Positions 35,596-48,112 of a DNA stretch of 64,000 nt are shown here, piece after piece; the stretch's first letter is position 1, and each line of letters starts with the position of its first letter. Location of the stretch: the NCBI RefSeq assembly GCF_011752525.1, contig NZ_VWXI01000009.1, positions 165,090 to 229,089 of the forward strand, written 5' to 3'. A program made the position numbers and the translations under genes. The notes below the pieces were generated by a model. It was not told where the DNA came from. It was given only the letters and a program-made list of their open reading frames with translations, and did no database searches. This DNA comes from Pantoea sp. Cy-639. Its GTDB lineage: Bacteria; Pseudomonadota; Gammaproteobacteria; Pseudomonadales; Pseudomonadaceae.

Positions 35596-36636
35596 ATGGA
35601 ACACTCGGAAACCGCATGCTTGCAATTCACCCCATCGCAGGCCCAGATGCTCGACCATGCCAGCCAGGGCCTGGCGAACATGGGCGGGCCACAGGCCAAG
35701 GGAGCCGCCCAGCAGGCTCGTGCCCATGCCCACCGCCTCAGCGCCACATTGGCGCCCCCGCAACAATCGCTGCTGCAGCGCTTTGCCCAAGGCAGCCTGT
35801 CTGCACTCTTGTTCTCACGGATGCGCGCCCCCGCAGGAGCGCCCCCCGAGCACCTGCCTTCCCTCGCAACGCTGGAGCACGACAGCGACTGTCTTTACCT
35901 CGCCGCACGCAACCAGTTGCTCCTGGCCCTGACTGACTATCGGGCCTTTGCCTTCGACATCGACAACAACGGCAAGCTCGTCCGCCTGGTCGCCAATTTC
36001 AAGGGTGGCGGTCATGCCCCGCTGGCTGGGGAAGTCCCCTTGCAGCCTGCCGAGCTCAGTTCACACTCCGGCCTGCCCCTGGGGCCGCACACCGAAGCCC
36101 CCTACAACTGCTCGGTGCAGGCATGCCACGGCCACTCGCCCGCCCCCTCGGCATTGATCCTGACAGCCCGCTGGAACCCGGCGGGCGAGCCTACGCAGAT
36201 CATCCCGCTACCCGCCATCATCGAACGCTTGGGTGGCCTGCATGCCCTGGCCCTGACCTCCCCTTCCTTCGACTTCACCCGCAGCGATTGCTTCGTGCAT
36301 GGCCAAGGGGCGGCAGGCAACGCCATCGCGATGCTGCAATACAACCCCCACGGCGGCTTCAGCATGCGCTACAACGCCTACCGCTTTTCGCTCAACGAAC
36401 GCGCCTGCGCTGCCGCAGGGCGCGCGTTCGAGACCTTCCAGGCCCTGCTCAGGAACACGCCCCCGATACCGTTCGTGCTACAGGCCGATAACGCCCTGCT
36501 GATCAACAACTGCCGGGCCTTGCACGGTCGCGACATCCTTCGGGACAACCGTCGCCTGCTGGTGCGTCTGTTCGGCTACTCACCGTTTGCCCGTCCCTCG
36601 GTGCTCAACGACGACCCGCTGCTGGTCCGCGGTTAA
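35596..36636 (+). CDS. Fe(II)/2-oxoglutarate oxygenase, clavaminate synthase/TauD-like
   Basis: A 346-residue enzyme of the clavaminate-synthase-like fold. The metal-binding facial triad is visible as His165-x-Glu167 in PLGPHTEAPY and His310 in NNCRALHGRD, with Arg320 or Arg324 in RRLLVRLFGY as the 2-oxoglutarate anchor. The His-x-Glu form, rather than His-x-Asp, is typical of clavaminate synthase and of amino-acid hydroxylases. It heads a three-gene operon (14-base gap to the transporter). The substrate is unknown; a free or modified amino acid is likely. Confidence 0.8.
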   Translation: MEHSETACLQFTPSQAQMLDHASQGLANMGGPQAKGAAQQARAHAHRLSATLAPPQQSLLQRFAQGSLSALLFSRMRAPAGAPPEHLPSLATLEHDSDCLYLAARNQLLLALTDYRAFAFDIDNNGKLVRLVANFKGGGHAPLAGEVPLQPAELSSHSGLPLGPHTEAPYNCSVQACHGHSPAPSALILTARWNPAGEPTQIIPLPAIIERLGGLHALALTSPSFDFTRSDCFVHGQGAAGNAIAMLQYNPHGGFSMRYNAYRFSLNERACAAAGRAFETFQALLRNTPPIPFVLQADNALLINNCRALHGRDILRDNRRLLVRLFGYSPFARPSVLNDDPLLVRG

Positions 36637-36650
36637 CAGGAGTCTTCATC

Positions 36651-37460
36651 ATGCTGGAACCCATGATCCAGTCCGTCGATCCCGAACTGCTCCTGCTCCT
36701 GGCCTCGGTCGCCTTGCTGGCCGGCTTCTTCGATGCGATCGCCGGCGGCGGCGGGCTGCTCACCTTGCCCACGCTGTTCCTGGCTGGCGTCGACCCGCTG
36801 GCGGCCGTCGCCACCAACAAGTTCCAGGCCGCCTCGGCAACGGTCTCAGCCACTGCGGCCTTTGCCCGCAAGGGCATGATCCATTGGCGCAGTGGCCTGC
36901 CGATGGCGATCGCAGCCTTCATCGGGGGAGCCCTGGGAGCGGTCTCGGTAAGCCTTGTACCGCAAGGGATGCTCCAGGCTTGCGTCCCGGTGCTGCTGAT
37001 TCTCGTGGCAGCCTGGTTCGCCTTCAGCCCGACGCTTCAGGAACAGCAACGCCGGCCGAAGATATCGCTCAGCCTGTTCTGCCTGGGTGTCGCACCGCTG
37101 ATCGGCTTCTACGATGGTATTTTCGGACCCGGCGTCGGCTCCTTCTTCATGCTTGCCTGCGTGATGCTGCTCGGCCAACATTTGATGCGGGCGGTGTGCG
37201 ATAGCAAGCTGCTGAATGCAGCGTGTAACCTGGGCGCCCTGTCGGTGTTCGCGTTCGGTGGCGCGATCATCTGGCCAGTGGCCCTGAGCATGGCCTGCAC
37301 GGCGATTGTCGGTGCCCAGCTTGGCGCCAGCTGCGCAGTGCGCTTTGGCCCACGACTGATCAAGCCACTGGTGGTCTGCATCTGCTGCATCATGGCAATC
37401 AAGTTGCTGAACACGCCCGGCAACCCTGCCGTTGCATGGCTGGCCAATCATTTTCCATAG
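36651..37460 (+). CDS. TSUP (TauE/SafE, YfcA-like) membrane transporter
   Basis: A 269-residue membrane protein with about eight helices and two internal repeats: AIAGGGGLLTLPTL with TNKFQAASATVSA in the first half, and GFYDGIFGPGVGSFFML with DSKLLNAACNLGA in the second. TSUP proteins move organosulfur compounds or organic acids, usually outward. AACAGGAG precedes the ATG at 36651. It sits between the oxygenase and the hydrolase genes, so it probably carries their substrate or product. Confidence 0.87.
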   Translation: MLEPMIQSVDPELLLLLASVALLAGFFDAIAGGGGLLTLPTLFLAGVDPLAAVATNKFQAASATVSATAAFARKGMIHWRSGLPMAIAAFIGGALGAVSVSLVPQGMLQACVPVLLILVAAWFAFSPTLQEQQRRPKISLSLFCLGVAPLIGFYDGIFGPGVGSFFMLACVMLLGQHLMRAVCDSKLLNAACNLGALSVFAFGGAIIWPVALSMACTAIVGAQLGASCAVRFGPRLIKPLVVCICCIMAIKLLNTPGNPAVAWLANHFP

Positions 37461-37469
37461 GAGCAAGAG

Positions 37470-38309
37470 ATGGACCTCGAGCCGAGCGCAGTACAGCGTG
37501 CCACCTGGCAATACAGCGAGCCCGCGCCCGGGCAGGAACGCTTCATCGAAGAAACCTTCGACGGCTATCGGCAGCAGGCGCGCCTGCTGGTCCCGGAGCA
37601 TGAGCACACAGCCCCGGCATTCGTGGTCGGTGGCGCACGCTCGGACTTCACTCGCCTCAACCCGCTGTTGTATCGCCTGCAACAGCGCGGCATCGGCTCG
37701 CTGACCGGCAATCTGTCCGGCCACAGCCGGGCCAGCGAACCCGGGGCCAAGGATGCCTCGCTGGCCAGCAACCTTGAAGAGGCACTGCGCTTCCACCGAC
37801 ATCTGGACGCACGCAGCGACACCCTGATCGGCCACAGCCTGGGCGCCGCCATCGCCCTCAAGCTGGCGGCCCAGCGCCCGAGCGTACGCAAGCTGGTGCT
37901 GGTGTGCCCGGCGGTCTATCCCGACGCGGCCCACGCCGCCCCCTTCGGCCCGGCGTTCACGGCGGCGATCCGCAAGCCGTTCGCGTTCCTGGAATGCGAC
38001 AGCTATGCCTTCCTGCGCCAGTTCCAGGGGCGGGTGCTGCTGGTGATCGGCGAGTACGACAGCCTCAATTCGAAGGTCCACGGCCAGGGGCCTGGCACCT
38101 CGGCAGGCACCCGCCGGCTGGCGGGCGTCGAGCGCTACAGCCCGATCCCCGAGGAAGTGACCCACACCCTGCTGCGCTCGGTGCCGGCGCCGCATGTGCA
38201 ATGCCTGCTGCTGACCGATTGCGACCATGGCATCGCCGCGCACCTGCGCGAGCGACCGGAAGTAGCGGAGCAGGTGGCCGAGACGGTGGCGGCGTTCATT
38301 CTCGACTGA
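37470..38309 (+). CDS. Alpha/beta hydrolase
   Basis: A 279-residue cytoplasmic hydrolase without a signal peptide. The nucleophile elbow GHSLG places Ser123; the acid is probably Asp in IGEYDSLNS and the histidine in TDCDHGIAAH. LVLVCPAVYPDAAH follows the elbow strand. It starts nine bases after the transporter gene and ends the operon. An esterase, thioesterase or amidase acting on the oxygenase substrate or product is possible, but the sequence does not decide. Confidence 0.82.
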   Translation: MDLEPSAVQRATWQYSEPAPGQERFIEETFDGYRQQARLLVPEHEHTAPAFVVGGARSDFTRLNPLLYRLQQRGIGSLTGNLSGHSRASEPGAKDASLASNLEEALRFHRHLDARSDTLIGHSLGAAIALKLAAQRPSVRKLVLVCPAVYPDAAHAAPFGPAFTAAIRKPFAFLECDSYAFLRQFQGRVLLVIGEYDSLNSKVHGQGPGTSAGTRRLAGVERYSPIPEEVTHTLLRSVPAPHVQCLLLTDCDHGIAAHLRERPEVAEQVAETVAAFILD

Positions 38310-38338
38310 GGGGTACAAGTGCCTCGGCGCCGGGCGCC

Positions 38339-38366
38339 GGCCATGCCGGTGTGCGCCGGCATGGCC
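38339..38366. terminator. Hairpin between convergent genes, possible two-way terminator
   Basis: GGCCATGCCGG and CCGGCATGGCC form a perfect 11-bp stem with a 6-base loop, midway between the hydrolase and the convergent regulator. No T run follows, so termination is uncertain. Confidence 0.4.
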
Positions 38367-38391
38367 AGCGCCTGCAGGTCGTTCGTGGGGA

Positions 38392-39204
38392 CTATTCGAT
38401 CTCGAACAGGCCGTTGCTGACCATCCCGGCACTTAGCCGGTCGCGGATATCGTCATCGATGCGCGGATCGTCCGGGCGGTACAGCTTGATCTGCCGATAG
38501 GCGTTGATGCGATTGATCTCCTCGCCCAGGTACTCCCAGACCACCCGGGTACACGCCGGATTGCGCCGGTCGCCACTGGAGACTCCGGTCTTGAGGCCAT
38601 TCAGGCGACTGATGCGGCTCTTGAAGCTGGGGATGAGGATGGTCTGGCTCATTTCGTTGAGCGTCAGCGACTCGTAGTCGATCAGGAACATGCGGTCCTG
38701 CAGCTGGAAGGCCGCGCCGAGATAACGGCAACGCACCTCGGCATGCAGGTCGGTGGCAGTGCTGCGCTCCTGACGCTCCTGGCGTTCGAACAGAAAGCTG
38801 CCGCGCTCCTCCCACAGGTGTACCAGCGACACCAGGATCGAACCCGGTACCGACATGCAGTTGGAATACTCGAAGTAATAGCCGCAATAACGCGACAAGT
38901 TGCCTGCTTCTTTATGCAGCGGCTTGAACAGCTCGCTGATCGGATCGTCCTGCGGGTCGGCGCGCTGCTCAGAACTGCGCGCGCCGATCAGGCGGGTGAA
39001 CTGTTCGGGCGGCAAACCCAGCTCGTAATCCTCGACGCCGAAGAAGTCGCCGATGCGCTTGAGGTTGTAGGCCGTCGGACGGCTCTGGCCGCTCAGGTAC
39101 TTGTTGAATTGCGCCCGGTTGATCGACAGCTGCCGGCAAACCTCGGAGATAGAGCGGTAGTGGCTACAGGCCAATTTGAGGTTGACAGCGAAATGATCGC
39201 CCAT
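38392..39204 (-). CDS. XRE-type transcriptional regulator with unknown C-terminal domain
   Basis: A 270-residue protein. Residues 5-60 form a Cro/CI-like helix-turn-helix (SISEVCRQLSINRAQFNKYLSGQSRP with the second helix RAQFNKYLSG). The C-terminal 200 residues (FEYSNCMSVPGSILVSLVHLWEERG onward) match no domain I know and may bind a ligand. I chose ATG 39204 because it precedes the HTH directly; in-frame starts at 39246 and 39297 are possible. Convergent with the oxygenase operon and divergent from the symporter, so either could be its target. Confidence 0.75.
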   Translation of the reverse strand: MGDHFAVNLKLACSHYRSISEVCRQLSINRAQFNKYLSGQSRPTAYNLKRIGDFFGVEDYELGLPPEQFTRLIGARSSEQRADPQDDPISELFKPLHKEAGNLSRYCGYYFEYSNCMSVPGSILVSLVHLWEERGSFLFERQERQERSTATDLHAEVRCRYLGAAFQLQDRMFLIDYESLTLNEMSQTILIPSFKSRISRLNGLKTGVSSGDRRNPACTRVVWEYLGEEINRINAYRQIKLYRPDDPRIDDDIRDRLSAGMVSNGLFEIE

Positions 39205-39385
39205 GATGCGGGGGTCCAGATGATGCGAGTGGCGCCATTCTAGCATCAAGTCGCACCAAAACGGAGCAACACGCGAAATTGTAACCTCACTTGTCATGGC
39301 CAACCATGCGCCCCCAACGAAAAGCGGTGCGCCTGCCGTCCGCTGGTCCTTCCACGCGAAGAATAAGAATCGAGGTCATTTTCCA

Positions 39386-40828
39386 ATGCTCGAAGCACTC
39401 AACGATTTCCTTTCGGGGAAACTGCTCATTGTGCTGATCGTCGGACTCGGCGGTTACTTCACCATCCGTTCTCGGTTCGTCCAGTTCCGCCACTTCGGCC
39501 ACATGTTCGGTGTCTTCAAGGAATCCCTGCACGGCCAGGCAGGCCAATTGAGCTCGTTCCAGGCCCTGATGCTGAGCCTGGCCGGTCGCGTCGGCGCCGG
39601 TAACATCGCCGGCGTCGGTATCGCCGTGACCCTGGGCGGCCCAGGCGCGGTGTTCTGGATGTGGGTCACCGCCCTGGTCGGCATGGCCAGCAGCTTCTTC
39701 GAATGCACCCTGGCCCAGGTCTACAAGCGCGCCGACGGCGACGGCCTGTACCGCGGCGGCCCGGCGTACTACATCGAACACGGCCTGAAGCTGAAAAGCA
39801 TGGCGATCGTGTTCTCGATCCTGCTGCTGGTGACCTACGGCTTCGCCTTCATGGGCCTGCAGTCGTACACCGTCACCCATTCGCTGCAGAACGCCTTTGG
39901 CTTCGACCCAAGCCACACCGGCATCGCCCTGGCAGCCCTGATCGCCATCGTGTTCATCGGCGGCATCAAGCGGATCGCCGCGGTGTCCGACCTGCTGGTG
40001 CCCATCAAGACCCTGGCCTACATCGCGGTGACCCTGTACGTGATCGGCACCCAGATCGAACACGTGCCAGCCATGCTGGAGACCATCTTCAAGAGCGCCT
40101 TCGGCCTCGACCCGGCCTTTGGCGGCCTGCTCGGCAGCGCCATCATCATGGGCGTGAAGCGTGGCGTGTTCGCCAACGAAGCCGGCCTGGGCAGTGCGCC
40201 GAACGTCGCCGCCGTGGCCGCGGTCAAGCACCCGGGCGCCCAGGGCGTGGTCCAGGCGTTCAGCGTGTTCCTCGACACCTTCGTGATCTGCACCTGCACC
40301 GCGCTGCTGATCCTGCTGTCGGGCTTCTACACCCCTGGCTTCGAAGGTGACGGCATCGTCCTGACCCAGAACTCGCTGGCCGCCGTGGTCGGCGACTGGG
40401 GCCGCCTGTTCGTCAGCGTCGCCCTGTCGCTGTTCGTCTTCACCTGCATCCTCTACAACTACTACCTGGGCGAGAACAGCCTGCAGTACCTGAGCCGCAA
40501 CCGCGTGGTCCTGATGACCTTCCGCGGCCTGGTGCTGGCCTTGGTGGTCTGGGGTTCGGTACAGGATCTGTCGACCGTGTTCGCCTTTGCCGACATCACC
40601 ATGACCTGCCTGGCGTTCGTCAACCTGATCGCCCTGGCCCTGCTGTTCAAGGTCGGCCTGCGGGTGATGCGCGACTACGACGAGCAGCGTCGTGCCGGCG
40701 TCAAGCAGCCGGTATTCGACTCGGCCAAGTTCACCGACCTCGACCTGGACCGCGCCGCCTGGCCGGCCAACCCGCAGGCTGCAACAGCCGCTGACAAAGC
40801 CGCCGATCAGGCGCACTCGCAGCGCTGA
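39386..40828 (+). CDS. Sodium:alanine/glycine symporter (AGCS family)
   Basis: A 480-residue inner-membrane symporter with about eleven helices. GRVGAGNIAGVGIAVTLGGPGAVFWMW is the AGCS signature at residues 68-95, and NEAGLGSAPNVAAVAAVKHP and RRGVFANEAG-like segments follow. CGAGGTC precedes the ATG at 39386. It imports alanine, glycine or related amino acids with sodium. Followed by a terminator and then the asparaginase gene. Confidence 0.92.
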   Translation: MLEALNDFLSGKLLIVLIVGLGGYFTIRSRFVQFRHFGHMFGVFKESLHGQAGQLSSFQALMLSLAGRVGAGNIAGVGIAVTLGGPGAVFWMWVTALVGMASSFFECTLAQVYKRADGDGLYRGGPAYYIEHGLKLKSMAIVFSILLLVTYGFAFMGLQSYTVTHSLQNAFGFDPSHTGIALAALIAIVFIGGIKRIAAVSDLLVPIKTLAYIAVTLYVIGTQIEHVPAMLETIFKSAFGLDPAFGGLLGSAIIMGVKRGVFANEAGLGSAPNVAAVAAVKHPGAQGVVQAFSVFLDTFVICTCTALLILLSGFYTPGFEGDGIVLTQNSLAAVVGDWGRLFVSVALSLFVFTCILYNYYLGENSLQYLSRNRVVLMTFRGLVLALVVWGSVQDLSTVFAFADITMTCLAFVNLIALALLFKVGLRVMRDYDEQRRAGVKQPVFDSAKFTDLDLDRAAWPANPQAATAADKAADQAHSQR

Positions 40829-40842
40829 TACCCTGCCCTGCC

Positions 40843-40878
40843 ACAGCCGCCCCGTTCGCGGGCGGCTGTCCTTTCTTT
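40843..40878 (+). terminator. Rho-independent terminator after the symporter gene
   Basis: ACAGCCGCCC and GGGCGGCTGT form a 10-bp stem around a 7-base loop, followed by CCTTTCTTT. It lies 14 bases after the symporter stop. Confidence 0.8.
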
Positions 40879-40903
40879 CGCTACATCGCTACGGAATGCT
40901 CCC

Positions 40904-41893
40904 ATGCGTGCAGTCAAGAATCTTCTCGTCCTCTACACCGGTGGCACCATCGGCATGCTGCAGACCGCCGAAGGCCTCGCGCCAGCCGGTGGCTTCGAAG
41001 CGCGCATGCGCGAACACTTCGCCGGCCAGGCCGATGCGCCAGGCGTGCGCTGGTCGCTGCGCGAACTGAATCCGCTGATCGACAGCGCCAACATGCAGCA
41101 GGCCAACTGGCTGGCCATGCGTGATGCCATCGTCGAGGCCGTCGAGCACGATGGCCATGACGCCGTGCTGGTGCTGCACGGTACCGATACCCTGGCCTAC
41201 AGCGCCGCCGCCCTGTCGTTCCTGCTGCTCGGCCTGCCGGCGCCGGTGCTGCTGACCGGCTCGATGCTGCCGGCCGGCGCGCCGGACAGCGATGCCTGGG
41301 ACAACCTCGCAGGCGCCCTGAAATTGTTCGAAAGCGGCCTGGCAGATGGTGTGCAGCTGTTCTTCCACGGCCAACTGCTGCACGGCTGCCGCGCCTCCAA
41401 GCTGCGCAGCGAAGCGTTCGATGCCTTCAAGGCATTGCCGCGCCACCGCGACAGCGAGCACGCCTCTGAGCTACCCGCCCAGCTGGGCTACCGTCAGCCG
41501 CGCCAGCCGGTAAAGCTGGCGGTGCTGCCGGTATTCCCCGGACTGTCGGGCGCGCATCTGCGCGGCCTGATCGACAGCGGCATCCAGGGCCTGGTGCTGG
41601 AGTGCTACGGCAGCGGCACAGGCCCGTCCGACGACCAGGCGCTGCTCGACGCGCTGCAGGAAGCCCGCCAGGGCGGCATGATGATCGTTGCCATCAGCCA
41701 GTGCCCGGAAGGTTCCGTGGTGTTCGACACCTACGCCGCCGGCAGCCGCTTGCGCGACACCGGGCTGGTCAGCGGCGGTGGCATGACCCGCGAGGCGGCG
41801 CTGGGCAAGCTGTTCGCGTTGCTGGGTGCGGGGCTGGATGTGCAGGCGGCCGAACACTGGTTCGCCCTGGACCTGTGCGGCGAGCGCGCTTAG
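40904..41893 (+). CDS. ansA: Asparaginase (type I/ansA-like)
   Basis: A 329-residue enzyme hydrolysing L-asparagine to aspartate and ammonia. YTGGTIGML near residue 11 carries the nucleophile Thr, and VLHGTDTLAYSAAAL the second Thr-Asp pair. No signal peptide, so it is cytoplasmic. CPEGSVVFDTYAAG is a further family motif. It follows the symporter by 75 bases with a terminator between, so it likely has its own promoter. Confidence 0.9.
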   Translation: MRAVKNLLVLYTGGTIGMLQTAEGLAPAGGFEARMREHFAGQADAPGVRWSLRELNPLIDSANMQQANWLAMRDAIVEAVEHDGHDAVLVLHGTDTLAYSAAALSFLLLGLPAPVLLTGSMLPAGAPDSDAWDNLAGALKLFESGLADGVQLFFHGQLLHGCRASKLRSEAFDAFKALPRHRDSEHASELPAQLGYRQPRQPVKLAVLPVFPGLSGAHLRGLIDSGIQGLVLECYGSGTGPSDDQALLDALQEARQGGMMIVAISQCPEGSVVFDTYAAGSRLRDTGLVSGGGMTREAALGKLFALLGAGLDVQAAEHWFALDLCGERA

Positions 41894-41916
41894 TCACGCT
41901 CGGCGACAACGCACTA

Positions 41917-41975
41917 GCGCGGGGCAAGCCCGCTCCCACGTGGCGCTTGCGTGGAGAGCGGGCTTGCCCCGCGGT
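41917..41975. repeat. REP hairpin between ansA and selC
   Basis: GCGCGGGGCAAGCCCGCTCC and GCGGGCTTGCCCCGCGG face each other, a GGGCAAGCCCGC-type REP, 21 bases downstream of the 3' end of the selenocysteine tRNA. Confidence 0.85.
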
Positions 41976-41995
41976 CGTTTCGATACCGGGAAAAG

Positions 41996-42091
41996 TGGCG
42001 GAAGGCAGCGGGAGTCGAACCTGCCCGGGAACGGCTGCCGTCCCCAACCGGGTTTGAAGCCCGGCCGCGCCACCGGGCGCGATTGCCTTCC
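41996..42091 (-). tRNA. selC: tRNA-Sec (anticodon TCA)
   Basis: A 96-base tRNA with encoded CCA and the long acceptor arm of selenocysteine tRNA: GGAAGGCA at the 5' end pairs with TGCCTTCC before the discriminator G and CCA. The anticodon loop CTTCAAA in a CCGGG/CCCGG stem gives TCA, which reads UGA. The extended variable arm and TTCGACTCC T-arm are present. It lies 10 bases after selB on the same strand and serves the UGA in fdoG. Confidence 0.96.
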
Positions 42092-42101
42092 TTAGAAATC
42101 G

Positions 42102-45454
<3,353 letters not shown>

Positions 45455-45487
45455 CTACCTATGACTGATCCGTTGTCTGGTCTGGCG

Positions 45488-45557
45488 CAATCGCGGGCCA
45501 GGCCCGCTCCCACGCAGTGGTCGCGACCGGCGTGGCAGCGGGCTTGCCCCGCGATTG
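45488..45557. repeat. REP hairpin between selA and fdhE
   Basis: CAATCGCGGGCCAGGCCCGC and GCGGGCTTGCCCCGCGATTG face each other around a 30-base loop. It may set a 3' boundary within the fdo-sel transcript. Confidence 0.8.
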
Positions 45558-45583
45558 GGTTCGACTCGATTGCAGTGTAGACA

Positions 45584-46504
45584 CTACCCCGGCGCCAGCA
45601 TCAAGTTCGGCGCCAGGCGATGGAAGCCCTCTTCGTCCAGCCGCATGTCCAGCGCCAGGCTGGCCAGGTCATCGGCCAGCGGCTCGGCGGCGGCGTCGTT
45701 CTCCAGGTAGCTCTGCTTGAGGTACCCCTGGCACCCCGGGCAGCACTCGGCGCGCAGCGGCGCCTTGCCCGGCGCGTGGCGGTCGTCCTCTAGGCTGCTG
45801 TAGCGCAGGCCCTTGCTCGACTCGCAGTACACGCACTTGACCCGCACCACATGCCACTCGCAGCTGCACAGCGAACAGGCCAGGTAGCGCAGGCCGTTGT
45901 GCTTGCCACGGTTGCGCACCACTCCGGCCATCGCCGGCGAACCACAGGCCGGGCACTGGGCCAGGCTGCCTGCGGGCTTGAGTTCAGGCTCCGGCAATGC
46001 CAGCAGCCAGCTCGACCAGGCCGCCTGCAACGCAGCGCCGATGAACGGCACCAAGGCGGCCGGCACCACGTCGTACTGGCCGCCCAGCAACGCAATGGCC
46101 CAGCCCTTGCGCTGCGCATCGCTACTGCCACGCAAGGTGCCCAGCGCGTCAGCCAACGGCCCTTCTGGCTCGGTGTCGAAGCGATCGATCAATGACTGCA
46201 GCCAATCCAGCCAAGGCCCCTCGCGCACCAGGCTGTCCGCCGCCAGCGGCGGCAGGCCATGACTTATGCACAGGCGCTGACGCTCCGCCGCCACCGGCAA
46301 GCCGCCCGGCGGGTTATCCACAAGCTGCTGCTGGACACGGCACAGCCGCGCCACCAGCCTGAGGTAGTCGCCGAGGGCATGGCCCTCGGCCAGGTGCTCG
46401 AGACGCGCGGCGCGCAGTTCGAACAGGTTGGCGGGAGGCAGGTGCAGGAACGGCGGCATCACCGCCGACGCTTCGATCTGCCCGGGTTCGAGAATCGTGC
46501 TCAA
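45584..46504 (-). CDS. fdhE: Formate dehydrogenase accessory protein FdhE
   Basis: A 306-residue cytoplasmic protein needed to mature the membrane formate dehydrogenases. Four Cys-x-x-Cys pairs, CPACGSP, CSLCSCEW, CVYCESSKG and CCPGCQGY, bind iron in the C-terminal half. The TTG at 46504 has AAGGA seven bases upstream, and gives the MSTILEPGQIEA N-terminus and the family length; a GTG at 46525 is the alternative. It overlaps nothing but starts 4 bases after the fdoI stop region. Confidence 0.9.
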   Translation of the reverse strand: MSTILEPGQIEASAVMPPFLHLPPANLFELRAARLEHLAEGHALGDYLRLVARLCRVQQQLVDNPPGGLPVAAERQRLCISHGLPPLAADSLVREGPWLDWLQSLIDRFDTEPEGPLADALGTLRGSSDAQRKGWAIALLGGQYDVVPAALVPFIGAALQAAWSSWLLALPEPELKPAGSLAQCPACGSPAMAGVVRNRGKHNGLRYLACSLCSCEWHVVRVKCVYCESSKGLRYSSLEDDRHAPGKAPLRAECCPGCQGYLKQSYLENDAAAEPLADDLASLALDMRLDEEGFHRLAPNLMLAPG

Positions 46505-46508
46505 ACGC

Positions 46509-47165
46509 TCATCCTTCTTTTCCACCGTGGTTGTGCGGCGTCTTGTCGCCCGTCACGTCCCGGTACCACAGTTCATGATGCTTGCGCGCCCAGGCGCGAC
46601 TGACCCAGCCATGCAGCATGGCGCCGATCGAGCCCTTGATCCAGATCCCGGCGTAGATGTGCACGATGATGCTGAGGATCAGCACGAACGCCGCCAGGGC
46701 ATGCAGCAACGCCGACAGGCGAATGATGTCGATGCCGAACAGGTGGCTGAAATACGCCCGCCAGATCACCACGCCGCTGACCAGCAGCACCAGCATGCAC
46801 GCCAGCAGGGTCCAGAACAGCAGCTTCTGCCCGGCGTTGTACTTGCCGATGGGCGGTACGCCCTCTTCCTTGTTCAGCATCACCCGATCGATGCGGCGCA
46901 GCCACAGGCGGTCGTTGGCGGTGATGAAGTTGGCACGCCAGAAGCGCAGCACCAGGCCAAGGAAGAACACGAACATCGCCACGCCGATGAACGGGTGGAG
47001 GATCCGTGTCCACGGCCCGCCACCGAACAGGTGGCTGAGCCAGAACAGCGCCGGGTGGAACAGCGCCAGCCCCGACAGCCCGGCGAGCACGAACAGGATC
47101 GCCACCACCCAGTGGTTGCTGCGCTCGTTGGCGTTGTAGCGCAGGATCGGTTTGTTGTCGCTCAT
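46509..47165 (-). CDS. fdoI: Formate dehydrogenase cytochrome b556 (gamma) subunit
   Basis: A 218-residue inner-membrane subunit with four helices that binds two b hemes and passes electrons from formate to quinone. [19 protein letters not shown] near the N-terminus carries a heme histidine, and [40 protein letters not shown] and [20 protein letters not shown] hold the others. Its ATG overlaps the fdoH stop by four bases (ATGA). Confidence 0.94.
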   Translation of the reverse strand: MSDNKPILRYNANERSNHWVVAILFVLAGLSGLALFHPALFWLSHLFGGGPWTRILHPFIGVAMFVFFLGLVLRFWRANFITANDRLWLRRIDRVMLNKEEGVPPIGKYNAGQKLLFWTLLACMLVLLVSGVVIWRAYFSHLFGIDIIRLSALLHALAAFVLILSIIVHIYAGIWIKGSIGAMLHGWVSRAWARKHHELWYRDVTGDKTPHNHGGKEG

Positions 47166-48112
47166 GGCCGCTGCTCCCCTTCGCCGCCCGGGCGCTTCGG
47201 ATCATAGACATGCACCGCGGGGTCGACCTGGTGGACGCTGGCATCGGGCGCCGGCGCATGCTCATCCTCCTCGACCCGCTGCGGCCCCACCCGCACGTAG
47301 TGGAAGAACCCGGCCACCACCGCCGCGCCCATGGCCAGCAGCGCCAGCGGCTTGGTGAAGCCCTTCCACAGCCCGACCAGCGGGCTGATCACTGGCTGGT
47401 CCGGCAGGCCGGCGTACAGCTTCGGCGTGTCGGCGTGGTGCAGCACGTACATCACATGGGTGCCACCGACGCCGTCCGGGTCATACAGCCCGGCGTTGGC
47501 ATAGCCGCGCGACTTGAGGTCGACGATGCGCTCGTCGGCGTGCACCTTCATCTCGTCCTTGCTGCCGAAGACGATCGCCCCGGTCGGGCAGGTCTTCACG
47601 CAGGCCGGCTCCAGGCCCACGGTCACGCGGTCGGAGCACAGGGTGCACTTGTACGCCTTGTGGTCCTTCTGCGAGATCCGCGGGATGTTGAACGGGCAGC
47701 CGGTGATGCAGTAGCCGCAGCCGATGCAGTGGTCCTGGTTGAAGTCGACGATGCCGTTGGCGTGCTTGATGATCGCCCCTGGGCTCGGGCAGGCCTTCAG
47801 GCAACCGGGCTCGGCGCAGTGCATGCAGCCGTCCTTGCGGATCAGCCACTCCAGGTTGCCATCGTCGCGCTCGTGCTCGGTGAAGCGCATCAGGGTCCAG
47901 GTCTCGGCCGACAGGTCCTGCGGGTTGTCGTAGGTGCCGTGGTTGTGGCCGACCTCGTCACGCAGTTCGTTCCACTCCGAGCACGCCACCTGGCAGGCCT
48001 TGCAGCCGATGCACTTGGTGGTGTCGATCAGCTTGGCGACTTCCTGCTGCTGGCGTACCGAGGGCGGCACGGTGGTGGTGGCCGAGCGGGCAATGATGTC
48101 TTGGCTGGCCAT
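47162..48112 (-). CDS. fdoH: Formate dehydrogenase iron-sulfur (beta) subunit
   Basis: A 316-residue electron-transfer subunit with four [4Fe-4S] cysteine clusters: [47 protein letters not shown] and [25 protein letters not shown]-terminal membrane helix ([20 protein letters not shown]) anchors it at the periplasmic face beside the gamma subunit. It overlaps fdoG by one base (TGATG) and fdoI by four. Confidence 0.95.
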   Translation of the reverse strand: MASQDIIARSATTTVPPSVRQQQEVAKLIDTTKCIGCKACQVACSEWNELRDEVGHNHGTYDNPQDLSAETWTLMRFTEHERDDGNLEWLIRKDGCMHCAEPGCLKACPSPGAIIKHANGIVDFNQDHCIGCGYCITGCPFNIPRISQKDHKAYKCTLCSDRVTVGLEPACVKTCPTGAIVFGSKDEMKVHADERIVDLKSRGYANAGLYDPDGVGGTHVMYVLHHADTPKLYAGLPDQPVISPLVGLWKGFTKPLALLAMGAAVVAGFFHYVRVGPQRVEEDEHAPAPDASVHQVDPAVHVYDPKRPGGEGEQRP

